A DNA stretch of 64,000 nt from Aspidapion aeneum (taxonomy: Eukaryota; Arthropoda; Insecta; Coleoptera; Brentidae). The DNA lies in assembly GCA_963576565.1 (NCBI GenBank), contig OY755040.1, positions 26,146,703-26,210,702 on the forward strand, read 5' to 3'. Below the pieces are notes generated by a model that was not told the DNA's origin, did not search any database, and saw only the letters and a list, made by a program, of their open reading frames with translations. Shown one piece after another: positions 34,158 through 45,895 of the stretch (position 1 is its first letter; each line of letters opens with the position of its first letter). Position numbers and translations under genes: made by a program.

Positions 34158-34541
34158 CGTCCACTCCTTTTAAAACCTAGGGGAAATGTTTATTTAATTT
34201 TCCAAAAACCGGAAGTGGCCTATTTAGGCCTGGAGTCCGTTTTTCAAATAGGGATGCGCATATAATAAAAAAAATAATGACGTTTAAGAAAACAATGTTT
34301 CAAATAAAAGGTACGTATTTTCTCGCGTAGAATCCGAATTCGTTGCAAAATTATGCCCATCCCTATTCAGAAAACGGACTTTAGACCTGAGTAGGCCACT
34401 TCCGGTCGGCGCCGGAATCTAAAAATACCACCAATTGAAAGAGCGTACTCAATGTGGCTACAATCATTTTTTAGATCATTGAAAAAATCCATACCCTAGG
34501 TTTTAAAAGGGGTGGAGGGGTGGACGAGGGACACCCCGTAT
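34158..34541. mobile_element. Foldback element with two-level stem
   Basis: Outer arms GTCCACTCCTTTTAAAACC (left) and GGTTTTAAAAGGGGTGGA (right, 34,498-34,516) and inner arms 34,210-34,263 / 34,355-34,408 (CCGGAAGTGGCC ... GGCCACTTCCGG; GTCCGTTTTTC ... GAAAACGGAC; AATAGGGATG ... CATCCCTATT). The right end runs into GGGACACCCCGTATA, a mariner-like terminus with TA. The left terminus is degraded. Confidence 0.75.
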
Positions 34542-37480
34542 ATACCTTTCCTAATTTTAAGATATTTTGATGCTGTAAAAATATTAATTTTTAAGGTAAA
34601 AAGCGGCACGGTCAGATTTTGAAATAACGTTTTGTTTTTGACATCTGTATGGTATTGAAAAAACATACCACCAAAAAAAATTTCTAAAATTTTATTATTT
34701 TGGCATGATTCAATAGACAATACAAAAAATTCTAGGTGTGTATTTAACTTTTTCAGATCAAAAATTTGACAGCGTATTTTTTTTAAAAGTTTTCCCAAAA
34801 ACGTTTTAACAAATTTGAAATTTCTTAAAGTAAGAAATACTGTAAAAGTTCGTTAAAATTACGATATTATCAAACATCTCCTATGCACATACAAGAAACT
34901 AAAGGGTAAGGCAAAAACATACTGTTAATTTTAAACGATCAAAAAAAGAGTACATTAGGCTGAAATTCACAGATTCCAATTTTAGCCTAAAAACCCAATT
35001 TGCCATTTCTTCTCTTTGAAAATAGAAAACTCTGTTACACATGCAACACCACCTATTTAGCTACTTACTGATCTTAGATGGGAGCAGGAGAGGAGAACAA
35101 AGATTTACCATACCTGAAAAAAAAAAGGTTAAAATAGTAAAAATATTATGTTGTTTTTCCTTTTTGTTCAGGATTTTTTTTTCTCTATTGATATTCCAGT
35201 TTTTTGTGTGTCCAGTTTACGAAATTTTCTCATTAGCTGCTTTCCTTTACTATTAGCTATGTACAAATAAGTAAGTAAATAATACTAAATTTTTAAAGAG
35301 TTTTTTAGTCTTTGTATACAATGTTATTCTAAAGATTTGATAGCAAAACATTTTTAATTAAATTAAACTTAATATAAATTACTAAAATTGTGTAGAGCAT
35401 TATATAACTGTTACTGTTGGTTTTTTTGACATTTTTGAAATCCTTTAAAACTTAGGTTTATTAAAAATTATAGAAATATATTTTGCCGTATATAAAATTA
35501 AAATGCAGTATATAAAATTAAAATTAAAATTCTGTAAAGAGTATTTTTTTAATTAAAAATGTTTTAAATAAATAAAAGCTCCAGTTACATTTATTTTGTC
35601 AGCTTTTTATAAAGCATCTGGAATTATTATTGTGGAATTGCGGATGCTGTGAGATAAAATCTTCAAGCAAACACGGATAGGGTCGTCATTATATTTTGTC
35701 TTTGAAGGGGTGGAAGCTTTTTGGTTGAGAGCTACTGTTATATATTATTATAATTTAAGCCAATAATTCCCAAATCTTACTCATACGATATCAACAGTTA
35801 CCATACTGCATGGTCACACAATTTTCTCGCACCAAACGAATCGTAAGATCTGACTGCAAACTGACAGGTCTGCAGTAGCGCACCCAGTAATATGTCTTGG
35901 GGGGGGGGGGCGAAAAAAAATATTGCAAAATTAAAAATGCCTTTGCTTTGCAAAAAATAAAATAAATATACACTCATAAAAGTACCGTAATACCGTAAAC
36001 ACTCAATTAGGTAGAAATTTGCAGTTCCCATCTGTTTTTAATTTAAATGGGAAACTACCACGATTTTCTAAGATTTTGCATAGCTGCGACGTCAGTTGAA
36101 TAGTATTCGTCCCTTATTCGGGAGAGTTTGACTAACAGACCCGACAAAATCCACTGCGCCTCTATACAGCGCACAACGATCACCACACCACGACTAGAGA
36201 ATGAATAGCAAACAAGGATATTAAAAACGCAGGCTTGCACCTCGTACCAATTATACAAATGTTATACCTTCCTAATTCGTGAGGTGAGGTGACAAAAATA
36301 TTTTGTAGTAAAAAAAATATATTACTGTATGTACTTTTCAAGTCAAAATTAGCCGGTGCTGCAGCCTCTCAACCCTTATATTATTGAATAACCGCCACAG
36401 GTCCTGTTGTAAAGTTTGTACAATACTGTTGTGAGCTGAAGACCGCTTGAATTATTCTGATTGGTCCCTATATCGACGCCCTTGATTGTGGAAAGGAGTT
36501 GCAGGCAAAAACTGAAAATTACGCAAACAATTTTAATACATTTAAAGTTTTAAACTCAACGTTTCTACGTTGCTAGCTGGCATTCTGCAAAATGTTTCGC
36601 ATACTGAACAATTTTGTAATTAATGGTTGCGCCTTTGTATATTATGCTGGAATTTTACATGTTTCTGTTGTGGGGGTGAGCGCAACGTTCGGCGCGGGGT
36701 AGCTCTCAAAACTCTTTTGGGTCAGACAATTTTACTAAGCTTTTAAAATTTTAAAAACTCCATATTTAGAGGCTTTCAACAAAAATTTGGTTTCCTAGTC
36801 AGAAATTTTAAGACCTAAATGTAAAATATATTTTTTTTTTGAAAGAGGGACACTTTTTAGCAACTTTGGCTAGTTTGTAGAAAGGGTTTACTTTTTCTAT
36901 AAATGTAAAATTTTTATTAGGAACTTAAAGGATGCCGCGTAAAAAAGATTTTACATTAAATTAATTCGTTTATTAATGAATATCATTTAAAAAAATGTAC
37001 TGGATTGACTTTGAATAATGGATAGCTGACATTATTTCTAAAAAACCGAAAAATCACTGCAGCATCTGTTTAATGCTCTTTGATTTCTATTGGCTGCACT
37101 AAACCGAACAGAAACCAATTGCGCGTCTTTAATTTTGACAAGCTTGACTTACATTCGCTAGAGTTTACCGGTTCGAACACTCGAGCTTTCAAAGTCCTAT
37201 TATCGCGGCGCCTCACCCTATGCATTGCATTTGCACCCCCCCTATATCTGGCGGCACGACAGTGCCCCGCCAAGTTCGCATACCTGCTGTACCATCTTTT
37301 CCTGAAATATTTCAGGCCATATTTGACCTATATAAAACTCTACAACGGAATAAACTACGAAACTTGAACTTATGCTCAGTCGTAGATCTTCATAGAGTTA
37401 ACAAGCCCTCCAAGTTTCATAGACTACCATAAAGTAGTAAAGTAGTTACGAATTTTCAAAAACGTCGAAATTGCCACTCA
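34542..37480. other. Non-coding; no recognised gene
   Basis: Includes a G11 run at about 35,900-35,910 and a patch at 37,080-37,430 with overlapping open frames of 67-95 codons on both strands; none shows a motif. A TATATAAA at 37,329 is not enough to call a promoter. Confidence 0.4.
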
Positions 37481-37484
37481 CTCA

Positions 37485-37860
37485 CTCATATAGATCATCA
37501 AAATTCTACTGTACTTCCAGACATGCTACAAAGCTGAAATTTGGCAGACTGATAGAAATTGTGACCAAACCCTTGGCAAAAATCAAAAAACCCCAAAATT
37601 ATAATTGTAAGTTATGTAAAAGTAACATTGCCCACTTACAGAAACGCTAGAGAGCTGAGCTTTGGCAGACTGATAGTAAATATAATAAAACTATAGAAAA
37701 AAATTTTAAAAACCCAACATTTTAATTTGCTTCCCTCCCCTATAAATGTAAAGTTATGTAAAAGTAACTTTGCCCACTTTCAGGAACGCTAGAGAGCTGA
37801 GCTTTAGAAAGCTGATAGGAACTATGACACACCCTTAGAGAAAATGTTTAAAAAACTCAA
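37485..37860 (+). repeat. Three degenerate ~140-bp tandem units
   Basis: GCTGAAATTTGGCAGACTGATAG, GCTGAGCTTTGGCAGACTGATAG and GCTGAGCTTTAGAAAGCTGATAG recur, preceded by TAGAGA or CTACAAA and followed by CC-rich and A-rich stretches. TGTAAAAGTAAC...TTGCCCACTT occurs twice (37,614 and 37,756), spacing about 140 bp. Confidence 0.8.
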
Positions 37861-37923
37861 TATTCCGCATATTTTACTACTTTAAAACTTAAATATTATC
37901 CAAATCCTTTAAAAAAGGAGTGA

Positions 37924-38246
37924 AATCATAACAAAAACATTTTATTTAAAAAAAAGCCAAGTACGCGAAAATAATATTCCGTAAAAAGGATTGAGATAAA
38001 ATTAAAGCCAAGTTCTCTAATAGAAATTTGGCTATTACGGCTGCAAATGACTAGTGCTAAATTGAGCATAAATTAGTTTGGCTGTAATAGCAAAGTTTAA
38101 AAAAACATTTCCAAAGTAGTAGTAGTAGTAAAAAAAAAATTTTGAAATTTGTAATAGAGAACTTGGCTTTATTTTATCTGAGTTCTTTTGACGGGAGACC
38201 ATTTTTGCGTACTTGGCTTTTTTTACATAAAATATTTTTATGATTA
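37924..38246. mobile_element. 323-bp foldback (MITE-like)
   Basis: Arms: AATCATAA...ATTTTATTTAAAAAAAAGCC and AAGTACGCGAAAAT on the left are inverted on the right (GCGTACTTGGCTTTTTTTAC, TATGATT). A second pair, AAAGCCAAGTTCTCTAAT and GTAATAGAGAACTTGGCTTT, and a third, TTGGCTATTAC / GTAATAGCAAA, lie inside. No coding capacity; TSD not determined. A (TAG)4 run lies at 38,119. Confidence 0.8.
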
Positions 38247-39065
38247 AATTTTTTACAAAAGAAAAAGATTTACCATGTCATACCTTATGAGTGATGTACC
38301 TAGATATACACTAGTTTTTATGAATAATATCGCATCTCAAATTTTTAGGGAGACATCTATTTATTGAACAAAATCAAGTAAAAGAAGCCACCTTGGCGCA
38401 AGCTTCCTTGTCTATTGTGGTTCATACCTAATTGTGTTAAAATAGTACCACCCGATGGACCAATAGAACTGAGTTTTACAAAATTAAAATTACGCCTTGC
38501 TAAGGAAGTAAGCATGTTTAAAAAAAACTGAAGCATAAGCGATAAGAGCCATAAAAAGTAAAGACGCCCAATACCCCGATCTTTTATTTCTTTAATTCAA
38601 TGGGGCAATAAATTTGCCTTGGTTCCAGATTGTCAAAAATGCTTTAAATAAAAAAAAATTGCATCAATATTCATAAAATTTAGTGTATATACCTAACTTA
38701 CCTTATCCGTGTATTTTATTTAAAATGCTCTGCTTCCTCCATTTTTTTTTTCAAAATGGGAGCATATTGTATAAAAAAAATTCTTACTTTTTTACAAGAA
38801 AAATCTTACGCGATGTGAAAAATTTAGAATATTTTAATTAAAAATTGTTTTAAGCATAGTTTTAATAAACAGCAATAATTAAGTGGGGTCTCGGACGAAT
38901 AATTTTTTTCTTTTTTATAAAAAAATATAATAAAATGGGCGTCGCGACGTCGACGACGCCACTAATTTTGTGTCTCGCTTGTCGTCTCCTCGATTAATTA
39001 CATGTAAAAGCGTCGCGATAGTGATGTAATTACAGGCTCGATGCACGTAAATTTTAAAGTAATAA
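38247..39065. other. Non-coding, AT-rich
   Basis: A reading near 38,435 gives I-V-P-P-D-G-P-I-E-L, faintly like the 28.1-kb frame; not convincing. CpG-rich words at 38,938-39,020. Confidence 0.35.
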
Positions 39066-39494
39066 AAAAGGAAACAAGCTGGCTTGCAACAATTACAGAG
39101 GAATTTCAGTATGCAGTACTCTAAGTAGATTGTACGGTAAGATTCTTAGACATCTAATAGATAATGATTTTGTATGAACAAGAAGACGAAGAGCAAAGTG
39201 TGTTTTGTTCAGGCAGATCTTATAGTGATAATGTTTTTTGTCTTAAACAAGTAATTGAGAAAAGGAGTGCCAGAAATATAGAGATTCATGTTACCTTTGT
39301 GGACCTACAAAAAGCATATGATACCGTTCCAGTAAAATAATTATGGATAGTGTTAGAGCAAACTAATATCAATCATACAAACATAAAAGCGATAAAAAAA
39401 AATTATACAAAATTTAAAATTAAAATTGGAAATCGACTTTTAAAAGAATTCCTGGTAACGAAAGGCTTAAGACAGGAATGAGGTATCTCTACAA

Positions 39495-39562
<68 letters not shown>

Positions 39563-40350
39563 CAGTAGCTCTAAAAGACTGGAAACGTAAAGCACACGGC
39601 ATGGGAATACAACTCAACGACTGATTCACCATATACACAATTGAGTTTACTGATGACCAAGTAATTATAGCTAATGATAAAGAACACATGGAGTATATGA
39701 TGATAAAGTTAGTTGAAGAATACTAAATGTGGGATTAACAATGAATGTGGATAAGACACAGTACTTATGTATTGAAAACGACTCAAGTGAGTTAGAACTA
39801 GACAATGGACAAACAATATCTCCATGCAATGAGTATGTATACAGAGTGTAAAGAACTCGAAAAAAGAATAGTAAAAGCAAAAAGGTTATTGGATCTTAAC
39901 AGTATTTTATGGATTAGAGAGATAAAAAAAGAATGTAAAGTTTAACATATATAAAACATGGCGTAAAGCACGCTGTTGTGTGGAATAGAGGCTTGTCGCT
40001 TATCGAAATGGATAAAATAAAAAGATCGATGAGGATATCTAGAATAGATCACATAAGAAATGATATCATAAAAGAAAGGATGGGAATCGAAGGGAGCATA
40101 ACGGATGACATGACAAGACAACTGATATGGTACGGCCATGTACAACGGATAAACGACAAAAGATTACGAAAGCAGGTCCTAGAACGGCAACCAATAGGGC
40201 GCAGAAAAAGAGGGCGTCCTAAACTAGAATGGCAACAGTCAATCCAAAGATCCTTGAGTCAAAAAAACCTGACAGAAGATGATTGTTAGTATTGAAGAAG
40301 GTAGAGAATAGGCGTCGGACAAAGTAAAAAAGATATAAACCGACGCGTCA
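39066..40350 (+). pseudogene. Non-LTR (jockey/RTE-like) LINE reverse transcriptase pseudogene
   Basis: In order: NNYRGISVCSTLSRLYGKIL (RT block before the fingers), NVFCLKQVIEKRSARNIEIH, THE palm motif TFVDLQKAYDTVP at about 39,292-39,330, KGLRQE, then an (AT)28 run, AVALKDWKRK-like text, FTDDQVIIAND (39,646-39,678, the FADD/YADD box with alanine changed to threonine), NVDKTQYLCIEND, and an open frame at 39,978-40,289 with the thumb/connection end (RMGIEGSITDDMTRQLIWYG, KRGRPKLEW). It copied LINE RNA at target sites. Many frameshifts and stops; endonuclease domain absent. Clade between jockey and RTE not resolved by eye. Confidence 0.9.
39505..39560 (+). repeat. (AT)28 microsatellite inside the LINE
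   Basis: 56 bp of uninterrupted AT, sitting where related LINEs encode a K-I-Y-V-like stretch between the L-R-Q-G and F/YADD blocks. It apparently grew from a short AT run in the coding sequence. Confidence 0.97.
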
Positions 40351-40449
40351 TAGTAATAGAGTACGTGCTGCCAATTGCTGTTTTAACGTGGTAGCAATGG
40401 TATTGGAGTCATTTTTGGTATTTCTTAATCGAATTAAGAAAAACCCTCG

Positions 40450-41070
40450 GACACTTTTTCGAAATTATTGTAGCAGGCACTCCCTTCGAGGAGTACACTT
40501 CACTTTTACATTTTAAATAGGGAAAGAGGGTCTAATATCTTCCTCTTAGTGCAACAACTATATAACTTGAAATTGTTAGTTTTGAGAAAATCTTAAGATG
40601 TCTTTTTATAAAATGTGCATTTTTGGAGTTATCTATCTCTTGTCACTCTTTAAACAAACTTGGTTGCTCGTACAGGATATCGTACAAGATATCTAGATAT
40701 TGCATTAAAAAGATAATGAAAAATAGGTCAGCTTTATCTGGATAACTCAAAATGCATAAATTTTAAGTTATTTAGTTTTTGCACTATGGAAGCGATATGC
40801 TACCTAAAATTTAACATGGACTAATAAAACAAAAACTAAATCGGAAAAATATAAAACTCTCATTTAATTTTAATTTTATCAGTCCATGTTAAATTTGAAA
40901 ATTTGAATTACCTTCAAAAATTAATAGATAGATTTTTAAAACTTTTACAGATTTGTGAAGACGTTCCCCAAACCTTTAAAACAAGGTGTCTCTCGACCCA
41001 CTTTTCCTATTCAAAATAAAGGGGTAAAGCGTACACCTCGTGCTCGTGCTAAACAAAAATTTTAAGACAG
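40450..41070. mobile_element. Nested foldback element, mariner-like ends
   Basis: Inner stem AAATTTAACATGGACTAATAA (40,808-40,830) / TTTTATCAGTCCATGTTAAA (40,876-40,898), 22 of 23 paired. Outer arms: AATAGGGAAAGAGGGTCTAA near 40,517 against CGACCCACTTTTCCTATT near 40,996; GAGTTATC / GATAACTC between. The right side runs into ACACGCTGTATA near 41,100. Non-coding. Resembles mariner-derived MITEs. Confidence 0.65.
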
Positions 41071-41720
41071 CCAAAAACTGTGTTAAGTTTTTATTGAAAC
41101 ACGCTGTATAGGGCGTAAGCCTTTGTTCAAATCAAAAAACAAATTATTAGATTGCAACACGCAATAAAAATTTTTGATTCTTATCTTTCCATCCAAAGTG
41201 TTGTTCAGTCGCCCGGAGACAGGAGCAACACAATATTTTCGGATAATGCTGCTCGGGTTGGACGTACCTTAGCGTTATCTTATTGAGATATTAGAACCAT
41301 TTTGGTCACTGTAAATGTCATTTAGGGAACATTCATAAATTATTAAGATTTTTGACTTACAATCTTTATTGTAACACATTTTCAAAAAAAAAATACATAA
41401 AAAAACATTGGCTGTAATGCAATACTAAACCCCCCTCCCACTTGAGCGTTACCTAATTTAAAAATGATTCTTTGTGTTATAGTTTTTAATAATGCGGTTT
41501 TTTTTTAATAAGAAATACGTTTTCGTCGCAAAAGACAGACTTTTTGGATGCCTAATGTTTAAATTTAATGACAAGTTATTTAATTTTAAACTAATCTTAA
41601 ATTTTGTATTGTTTTTAAAGTGAGTTTTTAAGAAGCAAAACTTTATTTGCGACTAAGTTAACCGCCACACCATGTTACTTATTTTCAAGCTAGTACGCAT
41701 GCTTAAAACGCAAAAAGATT
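41071..41720. other. Non-coding; possible old DNA element
   Basis: GGGAACATTCATAAATTA at 41,326 and, inverted, AGGTAACGCTCAAGTGGGA at 41,436-41,456 look like halves of one old transposon end. No gene. Confidence 0.35.
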
Positions 41721-41721
41721 A

Positions 41722-42343
41722 TAGACACTTAAACTGGATTCGCACTTCGAGTCGCGGTGTCGTTGTCGTGACGAGGAAATTCCGTAGTTTGATTGGTCAA
41801 GCGAGCGGTCGATACTGTCCCTACGGGGCTGGCTGACATTCGTACGTGCGACACCTTCAAGTGCGCATGTGCAGTGCCTTTGAGGCGTATGATACGCATT
41901 ACACGTGGTGTATCGTTACACCAGTTGGCGTACGTAAAAGCGTAACCACAGATCAAAAAAAGCTGTGCAAATTCAGCCAAATTTTAACCCAGCTTGATTC
42001 TAAGGGTTTGTTTTGATCATTTTAACCTTATTTTTTAAATGTTTTGATGTATTTAACGGATTAAACGATGGGAACTGATGGCCAATTACAAATACTGTGG
42101 TTATAAGTGAATACGCTTTGACTATAATTTTTCAAATCATTTCAATATGCATCGTATCGTATTTACGTATCGTATTTACGTAAGTTACGCTAGGCCGTGA
42201 CTATTAGTCCCTAATATCTCATGCAGTGAAGCGCAGCGACGTAGTAAGCTGTCAAAAGGGAATCCTGACCAATAAGATTACATCATTTCCCAGTTACACC
42301 AACGGCTACGCATTGCAAAGTCCGTATCAACTTTAAGTGTCTA
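41722..42343. mobile_element. 622-bp TIR element, superfamily unknown
   Basis: Left TAGACACTTAAACTGGATTC, right reverse complement TAGACACTTAAAGTTGATAC; similarity continues for about 30 bp. CpG-rich ends and AT-rich middle, with two copies of CGTATCGTATTTACGTA near 42,150-42,182. No clear target duplication: flanks are GATTA and ATATT. An 83-codon minus frame at the left end is within the TIR region and not a gene. Confidence 0.65.
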
Positions 42344-43255
42344 ATATTATTCACAAAGCTCTGTAAATGTATCCCTTACATACAGATGATTCTTCTAGTC
42401 ATTGGCGTTCTAATTCTAATTTTGGGACCAGTTAAATTGCTTTCAAAGAGCGATTTCTGTGGGTATTTCGCCTTTGATTATGCGAACTAGTAAAAGAATA
42501 TATAGAATAATAACTGTTGCACCGGTCTGGTATCTCAAGCCTCTCGCGCACTAGCTGATAAAAATGGAAAAACAGTACACCGTTATTTTTCAGTAAATAA
42601 ATTAATTAACATAGGAAGCTTCAGTGTACCTTTTTAATTTTTTTGTTTGTTTTAATACTAGGACTTTTGCATCAGTACTAGGATCAATCGCCCAGTTTTT
42701 GTTAGTGTTTGCGTAGAAAAATAGCTCTTTGGATATAACAAAACAACAATGCGTAAAGTGGGACTCGAACCCACAAGCTCACGAGATGCCCTAATCGACG
42801 CAGTCCGGTCAAATATACTTTGCTAGCTCAGCAGACATTCATCCAAAGCGGGACCACTATACAAGCGGACACGCGCTCAAACAACTTAAATAATATTGGT
42901 TTTATTCTGCACTGCGGTAACATTTGTTAACTAGATACGTGTGGGGTGACGTGACGGACGCCCAATCCAAGTGAGTAAAATTAATTGAAGGAGATTTTCT
43001 AGTTTAAATAAACCGTATTGTGGGCACGGCCTTAGCCTGCCATCATCCCCCTTTAATACAAATTTGTGTCATGAAGACAGCAATTATTTTTATCTTTTTA
43101 TATTGGCAGAATGTAAAACCATAATCCACAAACTATTTAACCATATCAAGAATAATAGCTCTGCCGTCTGCGTCGTGAGGCCAAGTCGCGAGTTTTCCAA
43201 AACGGAATAAAAAATAGCGTCGCCCTCAATCCTATAATTTCCAGAATTCGTAGCA
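42344..43255. other. Non-coding; one tRNA-like remnant
   Basis: Apart from the tRNA-like piece at 42,752-42,840, nothing recognised. Confidence 0.4.
42752..42840 (-). repeat. tRNA-derived SINE or tRNA pseudogene with intact T arm
   Basis: On the minus strand GTGGGTTCGAGTCCCAC forms a perfect 5-bp T stem with TTCGAGT loop (B box), preceded by GACTGCGTCGATTAGGGCAT and followed by TTTACGCA. The spacing to the upstream GAGCTAGCAAAG suggests a long-variable-arm type (Leu/Ser-like). No matching 5' acceptor strand, so not a functional tRNA. Confidence 0.5.
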
Positions 43256-43479
43256 TTAGGCCCAATTCACACTATCCGCGCAGGTACCGGCACCGTCACC
43301 GTACACAGGCCGTTAGGGACATAGTATATAGTTTTTGGTCGTGCCAAAAACGGCTGACTACTAACGCAACTTGACACTGTTGAAATTTGAACTTTACATG
43401 TGGTTAACTGCTTCCGTGGAACGCCGCAAACTCACGGACGGTTAACATAAGGATTTTAACGTACGTAGAACGTGCGCGA

Positions 43480-43824
43480 TTGTGTTTTAGCCAAGCTTCT
43501 ATTACATTCTGCAACATTTGCTTGGCGCTGGCTGCACAGGTCACAGCAGTGTTGACCGGAACCCATTTATTTGACATAGGGGAAGTTGGGGGAATAAAAA
43601 ACAGAAATAATAGGAAATATTTTTTTGCTATTCTTGCATTTTGTCTCTTGTCATTTGAGATATCTGAAAAAACCTCCTATTACAATATTAATAAAGTTTT
43701 AGCAAACTTGTGCTCTGTTTTAAACATATTTCAGATAATATTTTTTTTGTCTGAAGGAAACACTTTATTTTCAGTTTTAATAATTAAGTTTGTTGTCAAA
43801 TTTGTTTTGACTATCATGGAGTAA
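43480..43824 (+). CDS. Unrecognised 114-codon frame inside the Harbinger-like element
   Basis: Hydrophobic-rich frame (AILAFCLLSFEISE, LIIKFVVKFVLTIME) beginning near the element's left end. No Myb/MADF or nuclease motif visible. It may be a decayed accessory protein or chance. Confidence 0.2.
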   Translation: MCFSQASITFCNICLALAAQVTAVLTGTHLFDIGEVGGIKNRNNRKYFFAILAFCLLSFEISEKTSYYNINKVLANLCSVLNIFQIIFFLSEGNTLFSVLIIKFVVKFVLTIME

Positions 43825-44481
43825 TAAAAAGCATCGTAATGGGGCAATTAGTAATATATTCTTTTTTGTTGCACACTGATTTCAGTACTAAGTGAAGTCA
43901 AATTTGACAAAATTGACCTATGGAAAGTTTTAGAAATGACAAGTTACAAAAATAATAAATGGGATCTTACTCAAATAGTCCACAGTATATTGGTCTATTT
44001 TTTAAGTGATTACTAACTGGCTAAATTTTCGTACATAGCTTTAATGGGCCGAAACGCCTAACTTTTTCCCCAGCAAAAATACTTGGAAGTGGTTCCTAAC
44101 AGAGTGCGCAGGCGTAGACATGCTTCGTGCATCGGACTGACTACACTAAGCATATGATTTCTAGAACAATATTGCCATTAACTTTCAAAAACATTTTTTA
44201 GGCTACAGAAACGAAATTGTCGCTTACTAATTATTTAACGGATTTTTTTTCATCTCATTATTTATAATTTTGATATAATTTGCTTAAAAAAATATTCCCC
44301 CCATCTCCGCCTCTCTGCTTTAAGAATGTCGAGTGCTTGTTTTTGTTTAATTGGGATTTTCACAGTTTTTTAAATTAAATTCTCATCTAAGTTCAAAACT
44401 ATTCAGGGTCTTAAAACAAACAAATCCGAGATTTCCTTTCTTTTTCAACAAAAACAGAACAAAAATAAGAACAACTGATAG

Positions 44482-44900
44482 CAGTTTTGCCGCCCCGGGC
44501 AAAGAGGTGAAATGCCGCTTATTCATAACAAAAATTAAAAGCGATAACGTAAACCACTTCCACAGTACGTAGCGGGACATAAGGGGGGGGGGGTCGCAGG
44601 TTGAAAAGAAAGCCCTTAAAAAAAATTAAAAATAAAGGGTCATCCATAGGTGAGTGCTTAAGGTAGTCCTTTGTTTTACACATTACGATTGTGTTAATCA
44701 ACATTTTTTACGGTGTATGAAGGGATTTAGTTTAAGGGGATCTCTATTATAGCAGATTTATGTATTTAGGTTACTCTTTTTTTAAATAAATTATAGAGCC
44801 GATTTGCTGCTCACTCGATTTGCCGCCGCCTCAATTTGCCTCCCCCTTAATTTTCCGCCCCGGGCAGGTGCCCAGTTCATCCGGGCCTAGCGCGGCCCTG
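44482..44900. mobile_element. 419-bp nested element with 7-bp TSD
   Basis: Flanked by CTGATAG at 44,475-44,481 and 44,901-44,907. Starts CAGTTTTGCCGCCCCGGGCA and ends GCCTAGCGCGGCCCTG. The CCGCCCCGGGCA word also occurs near the right end in the same orientation, so the ends are not a simple inverted repeat; the left terminus may be degraded. A G11-12 run lies at 44,583. hAT-like by its CAG...CTG ends. Confidence 0.65.
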
Positions 44901-45112
44901 CTGATAGTCTCCGTCATTTTGACAAGAGCGTAATCAAATCAAGGTACGGCGAATTTGATTAGGCTGCCTAACGAGCTGCAAACTTATTTAAGCGTTTTGA
45001 ATGGTTATGTCAAACGCATGGTGTATCAACAACAACTTTTTGGTTGGTTTGCCGTGTCGTTGACGGTACGTTGACGGACAATGCCAGTACGTATAGAATG
45101 AATCGAGCCTTA

Positions 45113-45888
45113 AGTTGTCTACTACGAATGTCTTCTTATAAAATTATTTCAATCAAGAGTTAAATATTTGTTGCAATTCCTACTCAGGAGCCAATTTTAG
45201 GTATATTTGGTTCTTTTGTAAATTATTTAATCCTTGGCATTCCAGTCGTCGCTTCCATGTCTTAAATCGCTCCGCATTTGGTTTTATTTTATTTCTAAAT
45301 ACGGCGTCGTTTATACTTATACAAGGCTTCGATGCTGGCAAGCTCGTTTCCTGACGGCAACCCTTTATATCCCGAAACCCACATTAAAATAAGCCCTTAA
45401 TATTCGTCAGTTTTCAGAAAGATTTCAAATTCCTTAACTAGTCTTGTTGTGATTCTGGGTGCTTTGAAAACATTATTAAATAACAAATGAAAAAAAATTG
45501 GAGACAGCAGTAAACAAAATACGGAGCAAGGTTACGTAAGCCTACTTGATGACCTTGTAAAACAATATTTTGCGAGCTTTGTTGTGATCAAAACATGTAA
45601 TCAACATAATGTCGAACCGGATTTTTGCATCCGTATCGACCGCGGTCACAATATCATGTCCATAATAGTTTAAAAAAAATCATTTTAATTCTAAAAACAG
45701 GAACCCGGACCATCTGTCGGTCGTGTTGTTAGGAATGCAGTTCGAAATATGTAAGGGTAAAACTAACCTAAGCTAACCTCCTTTAAATTGTTTAATATTT
45801 ACCGTAGCCGTAAGCTTCATAGATATAGAAAAATAATTAGATACTACTGCGCAACCTGCAAAATTCGGTTGCCCCTGAAGGTGGTTAT
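45113..45888. other. Non-coding
   Basis: No recognised feature. Confidence 0.4.
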
Positions 45889-45895
45889 GATGAAC

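Larger units (their letters stand above)
43259..45109. mobile_element. PIF/Harbinger-like element with nested insertion
   Basis: 1,851 bp. Left end GGCCCAATTCACACTATCCG; right end reverse complement GGCTCGATTCATTCTATACG (about 15 of 20 match). TTA flanks both sides (43,256-43,258 and 45,110-45,112), the 3-bp duplication of PIF/Harbinger elements. Without the nested 419-bp insertion the element is about 1.43 kb. I could not read a transposase in it, so it is probably a non-autonomous or decayed copy. Confidence 0.75.

Noticed and set aside
35895..35915. G11 runs (35.9 kb, 44.58 kb) and C10 run (30.55 kb) as quadruplex regulators
   Set aside because: Single homopolymer runs without the four-tract pattern; likely slippage or assembly noise.
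37080..37432. Overlapping frames near TATATAAA as a small gene
   Set aside because: Frames exist on both strands, no motif, no paralogue; the TATA word is common in AT-rich DNA.
39495..39689. Frame with a long I-Y repeat
   Set aside because: Translation of the (AT)28 microsatellite.
42815..42850. Plus-strand GCTAGCTCAGCAGA as a tRNA A box
   Set aside because: No B box follows on that strand; the real T arm is on the minus strand.
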